From Stenotrophomonas maltophilia (GTDB lineage: Bacteria; Pseudomonadota; Gammaproteobacteria; Xanthomonadales; Xanthomonadaceae): a stretch of DNA of 64,000 nucleotides. A program made the position numbers and the translations under genes. Shown here in pieces: positions 37,360 to 45,854 of the stretch. Location: assembly GCF_004920835.1 (NCBI RefSeq), contig NZ_QFHO01000007.1:1-64000 (forward strand), given 5' to 3'. The notes under the pieces are model-generated. The model was not told the origin of the DNA, did no database searches, and saw only the letters and a list, made by a program, of their open reading frames with translations. Numbering within the stretch: position 1 is the stretch's first letter; every line of letters begins with the position of its first letter.

Positions 37360-37423
37360 GGTAGTGCCGGCCGCTGGCCGGCAACTTCATGAGCGCAGCA
37401 GCTGGCCAGCGGCCGGCACTACC
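37360..37423. repeat. SMAG-type repeat pair
   Basis: GGTAGTGCCGGCCGCTGGCC opens the left unit at 37360, and the right unit ends GGCCGGCACTACC at 37423. The two hairpins point towards each other between aroB and the WGR gene. Confidence 0.88.
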
Positions 37424-37437
37424 GGACCAGGGGATGG

Positions 37438-38550
37438 TCAGGCCGCGCCCAGCACCTTCAGCACCGCCGCCTCATCCACGTCCGGCACCACTTCGGCGCG
37501 GCCCATGCCACGCCACAGCACCAGGCGCAGGCGGCCGGCCACGTTCTTCTTGTCCAGCCGCATGCGGCCGAGCAGGGCCTGCGGGTCCAGTCCGGCCGGG
37601 ATCGCCACCGGCAGGCCGAGGCGTTCCAGCAGCGCCTGCAGGCGCGCACGGTCGGCATCGTCGGCCAGACCCAGGTCGGTGGACAGCTTTGCCGCCAGCA
37701 CCATGCCCACCGCCACCGCTTCGCCGTGGTTCAACGCATCGCGGCCCGGGGCCGAATAGCCCTGTTCGGTCTCGATGGCATGGCCGAAGGTATGGCCCAG
37801 GTTGAGCAGGGCACGCTCGCCCTTCTCGAACGGATCGCGTTCGACGATGGCGGCCTTGTGCCGGCAGCTGCGCGCGATGGCTTCGGCCAGCACTGCGTCT
37901 TCGCTGGCCAGCAGCGCATCGGCATGCTGCTGCAGCCATTCGAAGAACACCGCGTCGCCCAGTGCACCGTACTTCACCACTTCGGCCAGGCCAGCGCGCA
38001 GTTCGCGCGGCGGCAGGGTGGCCAGCACGCGGGTATCAGCGATCACCGCGCGCGGCGGATGGAACGCGCCGACCAGGTTCTTGCCGGCCGGGATGTCGAC
38101 CGCGGTCTTGCCGCCCACCGACGAATCGACCATCGCCAGCAGGGTGGTCGGCAATTGCACGCAGTCCACGCCGCGCATCCAGCAGGCGGCGGCGAAACCG
38201 GCGAGGTCACCGACCACGCCGCCGCCGAGGGCGAACACGCAGGCATCGCGGGTGGCGCCGAGTGCGGCCAGCGCTTCGATCGCGCGGCCGAATTCGGCCA
38301 GGGTCTTGGAGGCTTCGCCGGCGGCCAGCACGTGCTCGCCGACGATCAGGTCGGGGCGTGCGGCCAGCAGCGCCTGCTTCACGGCGGCCAGGTAGCGCGG
38401 GGCCACTTCGCTGTCGCTGAGCAGCAGCACGTGGCGGCCGCGAACGTGCGAGGCCAGCGCAGCGCCGTCGGCCTGGGCACCGGCGCCGATGGTGATGGAG
38501 TAGGGGCGGTCGCCGCCAACGGCGACCTGCAGCAGGGCGGGGGAAGTCAT
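37438..38550 (-). CDS. aroB: 3-dehydroquinate synthase
   Basis: This 370-residue NAD-dependent enzyme of the shikimate pathway has the signature [46 protein letters not shown] and the metal-binding region with [11 protein letters not shown]. The start at 38550 overlaps the aroK stop by four bases (ATGA), so the two consecutive-pathway genes are translationally coupled in the common aroK-aroB order. Confidence 0.97.
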   Translation of the reverse strand: MTSPALLQVAVGGDRPYSITIGAGAQADGAALASHVRGRHVLLLSDSEVAPRYLAAVKQALLAARPDLIVGEHVLAAGEASKTLAEFGRAIEALAALGATRDACVFALGGGVVGDLAGFAAACWMRGVDCVQLPTTLLAMVDSSVGGKTAVDIPAGKNLVGAFHPPRAVIADTRVLATLPPRELRAGLAEVVKYGALGDAVFFEWLQQHADALLASEDAVLAEAIARSCRHKAAIVERDPFEKGERALLNLGHTFGHAIETEQGYSAPGRDALNHGEAVAVGMVLAAKLSTDLGLADDADRARLQALLERLGLPVAIPAGLDPQALLGRMRLDKKNVAGRLRLVLWRGMGRAEVVPDVDEAAVLKVLGAA

Positions 38551-39089
38551 GCGGTCAGGTCCTGGCGCTGCCATTGCGTAGCCAGCTTGACCACCAGGTG
38601 GGCGGTCGCGTCGGCAGCGGTATACGGGTCGGTATCGAGGGTGAGGTCGGCCAGCTCACGGTACAGTGGGTCGCGATGTGCGGCCAGATCGTGCAGCACC
38701 TGCTCGCGGTCAGGGCGCTGCAGCAGCGGCCGGCCCTTGTCGCGGGCCAGGCGCTCCAGCTGTTCGGCCACGCTGACCCGCAGATAGACCACGAATCCGC
38801 GCTGGGCGATCAGCGCACGGTTGCCCGGATCCAGTACGGCGCCGCCACCGGTGGAGACCAGCTGGCCACGGCCTTCCAGTACGCGCGCAAGCGCCTCGCG
38901 CTCATGGCTGCGGAAGCCGGTTTCGCCCGAGTGCTCGAAAATGGTCGGGATGCTGGCGCCGGCGGCATCGACGATGGCCTGGTCGACATCGACGAAGTCC
39001 AGCGTGAAGCGCTCGGCCAGGCGGCGGCCGATGCAGGTTTTACCGGCGCCCATCGGGCCGATCAGGATCAGGTTCGGAGCAGGGTTCAT
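38547..39089 (-). CDS. aroK: Shikimate kinase
   Basis: This 180-residue kinase phosphorylates shikimate. A P-loop at the N-terminus ([14 protein letters not shown]), the shikimate-binding DVDQAI and FRSHEREAL, and [11 protein letters not shown] are visible. It is followed directly by aroB with a four-base overlap. Confidence 0.96.
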   Translation of the reverse strand: MNPAPNLILIGPMGAGKTCIGRRLAERFTLDFVDVDQAIVDAAGASIPTIFEHSGETGFRSHEREALARVLEGRGQLVSTGGGAVLDPGNRALIAQRGFVVYLRVSVAEQLERLARDKGRPLLQRPDREQVLHDLAAHRDPLYRELADLTLDTDPYTAADATAHLVVKLATQWQRQDLTA

Positions 39090-39188
39090 GCCCCTCTGAT
39101 CCTAACACCTCCGTGCCTTGGCCTTTACGTTCTTCACGTCACGGTGGGGGTCCCTGCGGGGTTTCCCGCGCCTGACGGAGTAGCAGCC

Positions 39189-39392
39189 ATGACGGTCGCC
39201 AAGGTCATCGAAATCAATGCGTCCTCGCCCAAGAGCGTGGAAGATGCCGTGCGCAGTGGCTTGAAGAAGGTATCCGGGACGGTCAAGGGCATCCAGGGCG
39301 CCTGGATCAACGAAACCAAGGTGGTGACCGATGGCAACGGCGAAATCACCGAATGGCGGGTCAATCTGCGGGTGACGTTCCTGGTGGAATAG
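39189..39392 (+). CDS. Dodecin flavin-binding protein
   Basis: This 67-residue protein matches dodecin, a small beta-alpha-beta-beta protein that forms a hollow dodecamer binding riboflavin or FMN. Family features are MTVAKVIEINASSPKSVEDAV, ASxTVK-like KVSGTVKGIQGAWI and the final EWRVNLRVTFLVE strand. The ATG at 39189 has a GGAG upstream. It is divergent from aroK and convergent with the kinase gene. Confidence 0.93.
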   Translation: MTVAKVIEINASSPKSVEDAVRSGLKKVSGTVKGIQGAWINETKVVTDGNGEITEWRVNLRVTFLVE

Positions 39393-39398
39393 GCGCCC

Positions 39399-40226
39399 TC
39401 AGCGCACCGCCTGCACCTGGCGCTGGCCGTCCAGCACCACCACGTGGTCGGCCAGGCCGGGCAGGGCATGCAGTGCCTGCCGGCTGACCCGCTCGTAATA
39501 CTGTACGAAGCGCTCCAGCTGCGGCCGGCTCATGCCATGCCGGCCCGGCTGCGCCGCCTGCAGGTTCTGCTCCTGCTGCCAGCGCCAGCGCGGCACCACC
39601 GAAAAATCCGGCGGCTGCAGGAACCACAGGCGGTTGCAGCGCTGCCACAACGCCGGGTAGTCGCGGGCTAGTGCCTGATTGCACCAGCGGCGCCAACGGC
39701 CATCGGCGTCGGCCTCGCGTTCCAGCGCGTTCAACGGGCTGTCCAGTGCGTTGTCATCCTGCGCTGGTGTGCCGAGGAACCAGCCTTCGAACACCAGCAG
39801 GTCCAATGGCTGCTGCAGCTGCGGCCACTGAGCCTCAGGCAGGCGCTCGTCGGCCAGCTTGTCGAATCGTGGCATCGCAAAGGGCTGGCGTGCGGCCACC
39901 GCGTCCAGCACGGCGTGGGCCAGCGGCAGGTCGTGGGTGCCGGGCGGCCCGCGGGTGATCAGCAGCGGATGCACCTGGCGGGCCAGCCGCTGGCGCTGCG
40001 CGCGGGTCAGGTAGACATCATCGATCGACAGCGTGGCCGCGTTCAGGCCACGTGCTTGCGCGCGCGCCACCACCTGCGCCGCCAGCGTCGATTTGCCGCT
40101 CCCCTGCAGGCCGCTGATCGCCAATACTGGAACCGCTGCACCGCTGGCCAGCGCATCGTCCAGCGCCTGTTCGGCCAATGTTTCGGGGAATCCTTTCACC
40201 TGGGGCATATACGCAGCAGCGACCAT
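39399..40226 (-). CDS. Glycerate-kinase-like P-loop kinase
   Basis: This 275-residue P-loop protein has Walker A ISGLQGSGKSTLA (about residues 37-49), SIDDVYLT, RGPPGTHDLPL and the RFDKLADERLP motif. It belongs to the D-glycerate 3-kinase/YGR205W (GLYK-type, phosphoribulokinase-like) family. Substrates of bacterial members are poorly known, so I do not assign one. Its start at 40226 gives MVAAAYMPQVKGFPE; 40208 is an alternative. It is divergent from pdxH with a 40-base gap. Confidence 0.83.
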   Translation of the reverse strand: MVAAAYMPQVKGFPETLAEQALDDALASGAAVPVLAISGLQGSGKSTLAAQVVARAQARGLNAATLSIDDVYLTRAQRQRLARQVHPLLITRGPPGTHDLPLAHAVLDAVAARQPFAMPRFDKLADERLPEAQWPQLQQPLDLLVFEGWFLGTPAQDDNALDSPLNALEREADADGRWRRWCNQALARDYPALWQRCNRLWFLQPPDFSVVPRWRWQQEQNLQAAQPGRHGMSRPQLERFVQYYERVSRQALHALPGLADHVVVLDGQRQVQAVR

Positions 40227-40266
40227 GCAGCCACAATAGCCCAATCCGTGTGAGAAGAACGCAATC

Positions 40267-40866
40267 ATGAGCGACCTGTACGCCGAAGCCCTGTCCACGT
40301 TTGCCGGCCTGTTCGAAGAGGCCAAACAGAGTCGCGAGGTCGAGCCGAATGCGATGACCGTAGCCACTGCTGATACGCAGGGCCGTCCCTCGGCGCGCAC
40401 CGTGCTGCTGAAGGCCTTCGACGAGCGTGGCTTTGTCTTCTACACCCATCTGGACAGCCACAAGGGCCAGGAACTTCAGGCCAATCCGCAGGCCGCACTG
40501 CTGTTCCTGTGGCGCAGCCTGCGCGAGGCTGGCATCCAGGTGCGCATCGAAGGCCGTGTCGAACAGGTGGCAGACGCCGAGGCCGATGCCTATTTCGCCA
40601 GCCGCCCGCGCATGAGCCAGATCGGCGCGTGGGCCTCGCAGCAGTCGAAGACGCTGGCAACGCGCGAAGAGTTCGACGCGCGCGTGGCCGAGATCGAAGC
40701 CCGCTTCGAAGGCAAGGACGTGCCGCGCCCGGAGGGTTGGAGCGGCCTGCGTGTGGTACCCGACCGCATGGAGTTCTGGTACGGCGCGCAGTTCCGCCTG
40801 CATGAACGCTGGTGCTATGAAGCCGGTGCCGAAGGGCGCTGGAGCAAGCGTCTGCTGTATCCGTAA
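40267..40866 (+). CDS. pdxH: Pyridoxamine 5'-phosphate oxidase
   Basis: This 199-residue FMN enzyme oxidises pyridoxamine or pyridoxine phosphate to pyridoxal phosphate, the cofactor of many enzymes here (for example MetB). The family motifs include [50 protein letters not shown] and the C-terminal RLHERWCYE and WSKRLLYP. Confidence 0.97.
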   Translation: MSDLYAEALSTFAGLFEEAKQSREVEPNAMTVATADTQGRPSARTVLLKAFDERGFVFYTHLDSHKGQELQANPQAALLFLWRSLREAGIQVRIEGRVEQVADAEADAYFASRPRMSQIGAWASQQSKTLATREEFDARVAEIEARFEGKDVPRPEGWSGLRVVPDRMEFWYGAQFRLHERWCYEAGAEGRWSKRLLYP

Positions 40867-40875
40867 GGCTGCCCG

Positions 40876-41235
40876 ATGCAGCGCCTGCCGCTGTACCGCG
40901 TGGTGGTGTTCGTGCCATCGGCAGCACTGGACGCGGTGAAGCAGGGCATCCTGGCGGTGGACGCGCTGGCGGCCGGCGACTACGAACACGGTATGTGGTG
41001 GTCGGCGCCGGGGTTTGAACAGTTCCGTCCACGCGTGGGTGCGACGCCCGTACGGGGTGAGGCGGGTCGCACCGAAGTGGTCGACAGCGTGCGTCTGGAA
41101 TTCTGCCTGCCGCGTGATCCGCAGCGGCTTCAGCGCATCTTCGAACAGGGCATTGCGCCGCATCACCCGTGGCAGGTGCCGGTGGTGCAGGTGGAGGAAA
41201 TCGAGCTGCTGCTTGCTGATGCAAGCTCCTTGTAG
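40876..41235 (+). CDS. NIF3/YqfO-like insertion-domain protein
   Basis: This 119-residue protein resembles the inserted domain of YqfO/NIF3-like proteins and the stand-alone YqfO family: VVVFVPSAALDAVKQGILAV, then a GDYEHGMWWSAPGFEQFRP stretch, the loop GEAGRTEVVDSVRLEFCLP and HHPWQVPVVQVEEI. These are ferredoxin-like folds related to CutA and PII. The function is not known. It starts nine bases after pdxH, suggesting co-transcription. Its TAG stop is part of the repeat that follows. Confidence 0.8.
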   Translation: MQRLPLYRVVVFVPSAALDAVKQGILAVDALAAGDYEHGMWWSAPGFEQFRPRVGATPVRGEAGRTEVVDSVRLEFCLPRDPQRLQRIFEQGIAPHHPWQVPVVQVEEIELLLADASSL

Positions 41236-41300
41236 AGCCGAGCCATGCTCGGCTGCTGTTGCTCTGGCGCGTAAAGCAGTCGAGCATGGCTCGACTCCAC
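41232..41300. repeat. SMAG-type repeat pair supplying a stop codon
   Basis: GTAGAGCCGAGCCATGCTCGGC (41232-41253) and an imperfect inverse GTCGAGCATGGCTCGACTCCAC (ending 41300; CCAC in place of CTAC). The TAG at 41233-41235 stops the NIF3/YqfO-like gene. Confidence 0.85.
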
Positions 41301-41396
41301 AAGAGCTCGTTGTCGCGAACGGACTGGTCAGCTTCATCTGCGAGCAGGTCAGCAACCGGCACACTCCGAAGAATTCCCTCGATTTCCGGAGTCGCC

Positions 41397-41858
41397 ATGC
41401 CTTCCTGGCGCTGCCTGTTCGCCGTACCTCCCACCCGCCGCGGCGTGGAAGCGTACCTGCTGCTGCTCGCCCGTATCGTTGCCGGTGTGATGTTCTGCGT
41501 GTCCGGCTGGAACAAGGTGTTCACCGACGCGGGGCGCGAGCGCATGGTGCATACGTTGGTTGATGCGGGCATTCCGTTCCCGGTGTTCAGTGCGCCGGTG
41601 CTCGGGGCGATCGAATGGATCGCGGGCGGCCTGTTGGTATTGGGGCTGCTCAGCCGCCCCTCTGCGTTGCTGCTGGCGGGCATCTGCGCGGTGGCTGCAT
41701 TGACCGATGGCATCGCACGCATTCCTGCAGGATTGAGCGTGCTGGATTGGTTGAGCTGGTTCTTCTATCTGAGTGAAGTGCCGCTTGGGGTGCTGCTGTT
41801 ATGGGTTGCGGCAGTGGGCAGCGGCCGGTTTGCGATAGAGGCGCGCTGGGCACGCTGA
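41397..41858 (+). CDS. DoxX-family membrane protein
   Basis: This 153-residue integral membrane protein has four hydrophobic helices and the DoxX pattern LLLARIVAGVMFCVSGWNKVF near its N-terminus, with PFPVFSAPVLGAIEWIAGGLLVLGL following. DoxX proteins are small membrane partners, sometimes linked to quinone or thiol redox, without a firm general function. CCGGAG precedes the ATG at 41397. It is flanked on both sides by SMAG repeats. Confidence 0.86.
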   Translation: MPSWRCLFAVPPTRRGVEAYLLLLARIVAGVMFCVSGWNKVFTDAGRERMVHTLVDAGIPFPVFSAPVLGAIEWIAGGLLVLGLLSRPSALLLAGICAVAALTDGIARIPAGLSVLDWLSWFFYLSEVPLGVLLLWVAAVGSGRFAIEARWAR

Positions 41859-41871
41859 CGGCACGCACCCT

Positions 41872-41936
41872 GTAGAGCCAAGCCCATGCTCGGCTGATCT
41901 TCCCGCAGAAGCAGCCGAGCATGGGCTCGGCTCTAC
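41872..41936. repeat. SMAG-type repeat pair supplying the prpR stop codon
   Basis: GTAGAGCCAAGCCCATGCTCGGC (from 41872) and its inverse GCCGAGCATGGGCTCGGCTCTAC (to 41936). CTA at 41933-41935 is the TAG stop codon of prpR on the minus strand. Confidence 0.88.
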
Positions 41937-43516
41937 AGGCCTTCAGCGCGCAGCCAGCGCCACAGCGTGGTGCGCGATACACCCAGCGCCTGCGCCATGC
42001 CCTCGCGATCATTGCGATGTTCCTGCAGCAGCGCTTCCAGCTGCGCACGCGGTGGGCGCTTGCCGTTGCTTTCCACCGGCAATGCTGCAACGCCCTCATT
42101 CACAAGTTCGGGCGCAAGCTGCAGCAGTCGCGCGGCATCAATCAGCCCTTCACCGGGCTGCCAGTGGATGCGCAGGCGATCCATCAGATTGCGAAGTTCG
42201 CGCACGTTGCCGGGCCATTCGGCAGCGGTCAACACCGCCAGTGCATCCTCATCCAGCGGCGCGTCGATGCCGCGCAGCTGGCGGAAGAAGTGCTGCGCCA
42301 ACATCAGGATGTCACCGCGCCGCGCACGCAGCGAGGGCAGGGCAATGCGCAGCGCTGCCAAGCGGTAATACAGGTCGCGGCGGAAGCTTCCGGTGGCCGC
42401 GCGCTGCTCCAGCGACTGCAGGGTGGCGGCCACCACGCGCAGGTCCACCGGGGTCGGTTCGGTGGCGCCGACACGCAGCACTTCACGTTCTTCCAGCACT
42501 CGCAGCAGGCGGGTCTGCAGTGGCAGTGGCAGTTCGCCGATCTCATCCAGGAACAGCGTCCCGCCGTCTGCGGCTTCAACCAGGCCAACGCGGCCGCCAC
42601 GACGTGCGCCGGTGAAGGCGCCATCGCTGTAGCCGAACAGTTCCGCCTCCAGCAGCGATTCACTGATCGCGCCGCAGTTCAGCGCCACGAAGCGTCCGCG
42701 ACGACCGCTGGCGGCGTGCAGCTGGCGCGCCACCAGCTCCTTGCCGGTGCCGGTTTCGCCGCTGACCAGCACGGTGCTGTCATGTGGGGCATAGAGCGCG
42801 ATCTGCGCGCGCACCTGCGCCATCGCGTCGCTGTCGCCGAGCAGTTCATGCGCATCGGCACGCGCTGCCGGGCGCCGGCGCGGGGCAGGGCGGTTGCTGC
42901 CGGAACGTGCCAGGGTCTGGGTCAGTTCCAGTGCATGTTCGAACGCCTGCCGCACCGAGTCGGCCGAATACAGCAGCACCCCGGGCAGGCCGGCCTGCTC
43001 GGCATGGTCGATGGCCATGCCGGTGCCGACGATCACCTCGATGCCGTTGGCGCGCAGGTCGGCGATGCAGTCGCGCGCGTCCTCGCGGGTGACGAAGCGG
43101 CGATGCTCGATATCCAGGCCGAAACTCTGCTGGAAGTTGCTGAACACCGGTACATCGCTGGCGTGGGTGACCAGGCCGATGCGCGGAGCGATGCGTCGCG
43201 CGCGCGCCAGTGCTTCCATCAGGTCGAAGCCGTTGGCCTGGATCGGCACCAGTGGCAGCTCCAGCCGACCACGCAGCCACGCCGCGTTGGAGCCGCCGGC
43301 AATCACCACATCGCAGTGCTCGCGACGCAGGCGCTGGCCGATCACCTCTACCGCCTCCTCGAAGCCGAGGTTGATCTGCTCGATGCGTGCGCGGCGGTCG
43401 AATTCGGGAATGACGTCGCCGAGCAGGCCGGTCAGCCGCGAGACGCTGACGGTCCAGATCACCGGGCGGCCGGGGTCGATATCGGCGTGGCGCAGGGGTG
43501 ATCGGGGCAGGTACAT
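41933..43516 (-). CDS. prpR: Propionate catabolism sigma-54 activator PrpR
   Basis: This 527-residue enhancer-binding protein has a PrpR N-terminal sensing domain (about 1-200; in the family it binds 2-methylcitrate) and a sigma-54 AAA+ domain (about 225-450) with Walker A GETGTGKE, the GAFTGA sigma-54 contact loop and Walker [13 protein letters not shown] Fis-type helix-turn-helix at the C-terminus ([17 protein letters not shown]) ends the protein. It is divergent from prpB, whose promoter is a sigma-54 type. Its stop codon lies inside a SMAG repeat. Confidence 0.95.
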   Translation of the reverse strand: MYLPRSPLRHADIDPGRPVIWTVSVSRLTGLLGDVIPEFDRRARIEQINLGFEEAVEVIGQRLRREHCDVVIAGGSNAAWLRGRLELPLVPIQANGFDLMEALARARRIAPRIGLVTHASDVPVFSNFQQSFGLDIEHRRFVTREDARDCIADLRANGIEVIVGTGMAIDHAEQAGLPGVLLYSADSVRQAFEHALELTQTLARSGSNRPAPRRRPAARADAHELLGDSDAMAQVRAQIALYAPHDSTVLVSGETGTGKELVARQLHAASGRRGRFVALNCGAISESLLEAELFGYSDGAFTGARRGGRVGLVEAADGGTLFLDEIGELPLPLQTRLLRVLEEREVLRVGATEPTPVDLRVVAATLQSLEQRAATGSFRRDLYYRLAALRIALPSLRARRGDILMLAQHFFRQLRGIDAPLDEDALAVLTAAEWPGNVRELRNLMDRLRIHWQPGEGLIDAARLLQLAPELVNEGVAALPVESNGKRPPRAQLEALLQEHRNDREGMAQALGVSRTTLWRWLRAEGL

Positions 43517-43536
43517 GGCGGCGGGTTCGGGCGGGG

Positions 43537-43576
43537 TGTTTCATGATACATCTGTTTCAATGTTTCATTTGTTTCG
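43537..43576. promoter_or_regulatory. Array of TGTTTCA boxes, probable PrpR binding region
   Basis: TGTTTCA occurs at 43537, 43553 and 43561, and as TGTTTCG at 43570. The first is part of an imperfect palindrome TGTTTCATGATACA. The array lies between prpR and the prpB sigma-54 promoter, 45-84 bases upstream of the -24 element, where an enhancer-binding protein would sit. It is close to the prpR start, so autoregulation is also likely. Confidence 0.65.
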
Positions 43577-43620
43577 CCGTTGCGTGCCGGTCATCCCCGT
43601 GAAATCAACCGCTTGCAGCT

Positions 43621-43635
43621 TGGCATGGTGCTTGC
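43621..43635 (+). promoter_or_regulatory. Sigma-54 (-24/-12) promoter of the prp operon
   Basis: TGGCAT-N5-TTGC at 43621-43635 matches the sigma-54 consensus with the invariant GG and GC in correct spacing. Initiation about 12 bases later leaves a leader of roughly 25 bases before the prpB ATG at 43670. The divergent activator is a sigma-54 protein, which strongly supports the call. Confidence 0.8.
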
Positions 43636-43669
43636 GCCTACCTTCCCGTTCTTCAACCTGGATTGCCGC

Positions 43670-44563
43670 ATGACCGCTTCCGCCCCATTCTCCGCCGGTG
43701 CCCGCTTCCGTGAGGCGCTGGCTGCCGAATCGCCGCTGCAGGTGATCGGCGCGATCAACGCCAACCATGCGCTGCTGGCCAAGCGCGCTGGCTTCCGTGC
43801 CATCTATCTGTCCGGTGGTGGCGTCGCCGCTGGTTCGCTGGGTCTGCCGGACCTGGGTATCAACACCCTGGAAGACGTGCTGATCGACGTGCGGCGCATC
43901 ACCGATGTCTGCGACCTGCCGCTGATGGTCGACATCGACACCGGTTTCGGCCCGAGCGCGTTCAACATCGCGCGCACCGTGAAGTCGCTGATCAAGGCCG
44001 GCGCGGCTGCCTGCCACATCGAAGACCAGGTTGGCGCCAAGCGCTGCGGCCACCGTCCGGGCAAGGAGATCGTCTCGCAGGGTGAAATGGTCGACCGCGT
44101 GAAGGCTGCCGCCGATGCCAAGACTGATCCGGACTTCTTCCTGATCGCACGCACCGATGCCATCCAGGTGGACGGCGTGGACAAGGCCATCGAGCGCGCC
44201 ATCGCCTGTGTCGAGGCAGGTGCCGACGGCATCTTCGCCGAGGCTGCCTATGATCTGGACACCTACCGCCGCTTCGTCGATGCGGTGAAGGTGCCGGTGC
44301 TGGCCAACATCACCGAATTCGGTGCCACCCCGCTGTTCAGCCGCGATGAACTGGCCTCGGCCGGCGTTGCCATCCAGCTGTTCCCGCTGTCGGCGTTCCG
44401 TGCGGCCAACAAGGCCGCCGAAAATGTCTACCAGGCGGTGCGCCGCGATGGCCATCAGCGCAATGTGGTGGAGAGCATGCAGACGCGCGAAGAGCTGTAT
44501 GACCGCATCGGCTACCACGCCTTCGAGCAGCAGCTCGATGCACTGTTCGCCGCCAAGAAATAA
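43670..44563 (+). CDS. prpB: 2-methylisocitrate lyase
   Basis: This 297-residue isocitrate-lyase superfamily enzyme splits 2-methylisocitrate into pyruvate and succinate. The active-site motif [12 protein letters not shown] is present, with [27 protein letters not shown] and the ARTDA loop. The ATG at 43670 ([17 protein letters not shown]) fits the family and lies downstream of the sigma-54 promoter. First gene of the prp operon. Confidence 0.96.
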   Translation: MTASAPFSAGARFREALAAESPLQVIGAINANHALLAKRAGFRAIYLSGGGVAAGSLGLPDLGINTLEDVLIDVRRITDVCDLPLMVDIDTGFGPSAFNIARTVKSLIKAGAAACHIEDQVGAKRCGHRPGKEIVSQGEMVDRVKAAADAKTDPDFFLIARTDAIQVDGVDKAIERAIACVEAGADGIFAEAAYDLDTYRRFVDAVKVPVLANITEFGATPLFSRDELASAGVAIQLFPLSAFRAANKAAENVYQAVRRDGHQRNVVESMQTREELYDRIGYHAFEQQLDALFAAKK

Positions 44564-44599
44564 GCAGTACCCTGCACCATCAGTTTTCGGAGGGAAAAC

Positions 44600-45757
44600 A
44601 TGAACGATACAACCGCAACCCCGACCTTCAAGCCGAAGAAGTCCGTCGCCCTGTCCGGCACTGCTGCCGGCAACACCGCGCTGTGCAGCGTCGGCCGCAG
44701 CGGCAACGATCTGCACTACCGTGGCTACGACATCCTGGACCTGGCCAACACCAGCGAGTTCGAGGAAATCGCCTACCTGCTGGTGCACGGCAAGCTCCCG
44801 ACCCGCGCCGAGCTGGTTTCGTACAAGGCCAAGCTGAAGTCGCTGCGTGGCATTCCGGCGGCGGTGAAGGCCGCTCTGGAAGAACTGCCGCCGTCGGCAC
44901 ACCCGATGGACGTGATGCGCACCGGCGTGTCCGTGCTCGGCTGCGTGTCGCCGGAAAAGGACGACCACAACCATCCGGGCGCGCGCGACATCGCCGACAA
45001 GCTGATGGCCTGCCTCGGTTCGATGCTGCTGTACTGGTACCACTGGAGCCACAACGGCCGCGCCATCGATGTGGAGACCGACGACGACTCCATCGGTGGT
45101 CACTTCCTGCATCTGCTGCACGGCGAGAAGCCGCAGGATTCGTGGGTGAAGGCGATGCACACCTCGCTGATCCTGTACGCCGAGCACGAGTTCAACGCTT
45201 CGACCTTCGCCTGCCGCGTCATCGCCGGCACCGGCAGCGACATGTACAGCGCGATCTGCGGTGGCATCGGCGCGCTGCGCGGCCCCAAGCACGGCGGCGC
45301 CAACGAAGTGGCGTTCGAAGTGCAGAAGCGCTATGACAATCCGGACGAAGCCGAGGAAGACATCAAGGCCCGCGTGGAGCGCAAGGAAGTGGTGATCGGT
45401 TTCGGCCACCCGGTCTACACCGTGTCCGATCCGCGCAACAAGGTGATCAAGGACGTCGCCCGCGAACTGTCCGAAGAGCAGTCGAGCATGAAGATGTACG
45501 ACATCGCCGAGCGCCTGGAAACGGTGATGTGGGACATCAAGAAGATGTTCCCGAACCTGGACTGGTTCAGCGCCGTCAGCTACCACATGATGGGCGTGCC
45601 GACCGCGATGTTCACCCCCCTGTTCGTGATCGCCCGCACCGCCGGCTGGAGCGCGCACATCGTCGAGCAGCGTATCGACGGCAAGATCATCCGCCCGAGC
45701 GCCAATTACATCGGCCCGGAAGACCGCGACTTCGTCGCCATCGACAAGCGCGTCTGA
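44600..45757 (+). CDS. prpC: 2-methylcitrate synthase
   Basis: This 385-residue citrate-synthase family enzyme condenses propionyl-CoA with oxaloacetate. The family motifs [19 protein letters not shown] at the start, [23 protein letters not shown] and [14 protein letters not shown] distinguish it as the methylcitrate type. A strong CGGAGGG ribosome site precedes the ATG, 36 bases after prpB. A stable 12-bp hairpin follows the gene. Confidence 0.96.
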   Translation: MNDTTATPTFKPKKSVALSGTAAGNTALCSVGRSGNDLHYRGYDILDLANTSEFEEIAYLLVHGKLPTRAELVSYKAKLKSLRGIPAAVKAALEELPPSAHPMDVMRTGVSVLGCVSPEKDDHNHPGARDIADKLMACLGSMLLYWYHWSHNGRAIDVETDDDSIGGHFLHLLHGEKPQDSWVKAMHTSLILYAEHEFNASTFACRVIAGTGSDMYSAICGGIGALRGPKHGGANEVAFEVQKRYDNPDEAEEDIKARVERKEVVIGFGHPVYTVSDPRNKVIKDVARELSEEQSSMKMYDIAERLETVMWDIKKMFPNLDWFSAVSYHMMGVPTAMFTPLFVIARTAGWSAHIVEQRIDGKIIRPSANYIGPEDRDFVAIDKRV

Positions 45758-45772
45758 TCCACCTGCTGTATC

Positions 45773-45801
45773 CATCCGGCCGGCCCTGTGCCGGCCGGAT
45801 G
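45773..45801 (+). terminator. Strong intra-operon hairpin between prpC and acnD
   Basis: CATCCGGCCGGC (45773-45784) pairs perfectly with GCCGGCCGGATG (45790-45801), a 12-bp stem, followed by CTTTC. It could partly terminate transcription or protect the prpBC mRNA 3' end, giving more PrpBC than AcnD. Confidence 0.6.
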
Positions 45802-45854
45802 CTTTCGCCGCCGCACTGCCGGCACCCGGCCCGCCCAAAGCATCCCGCCAGCCC

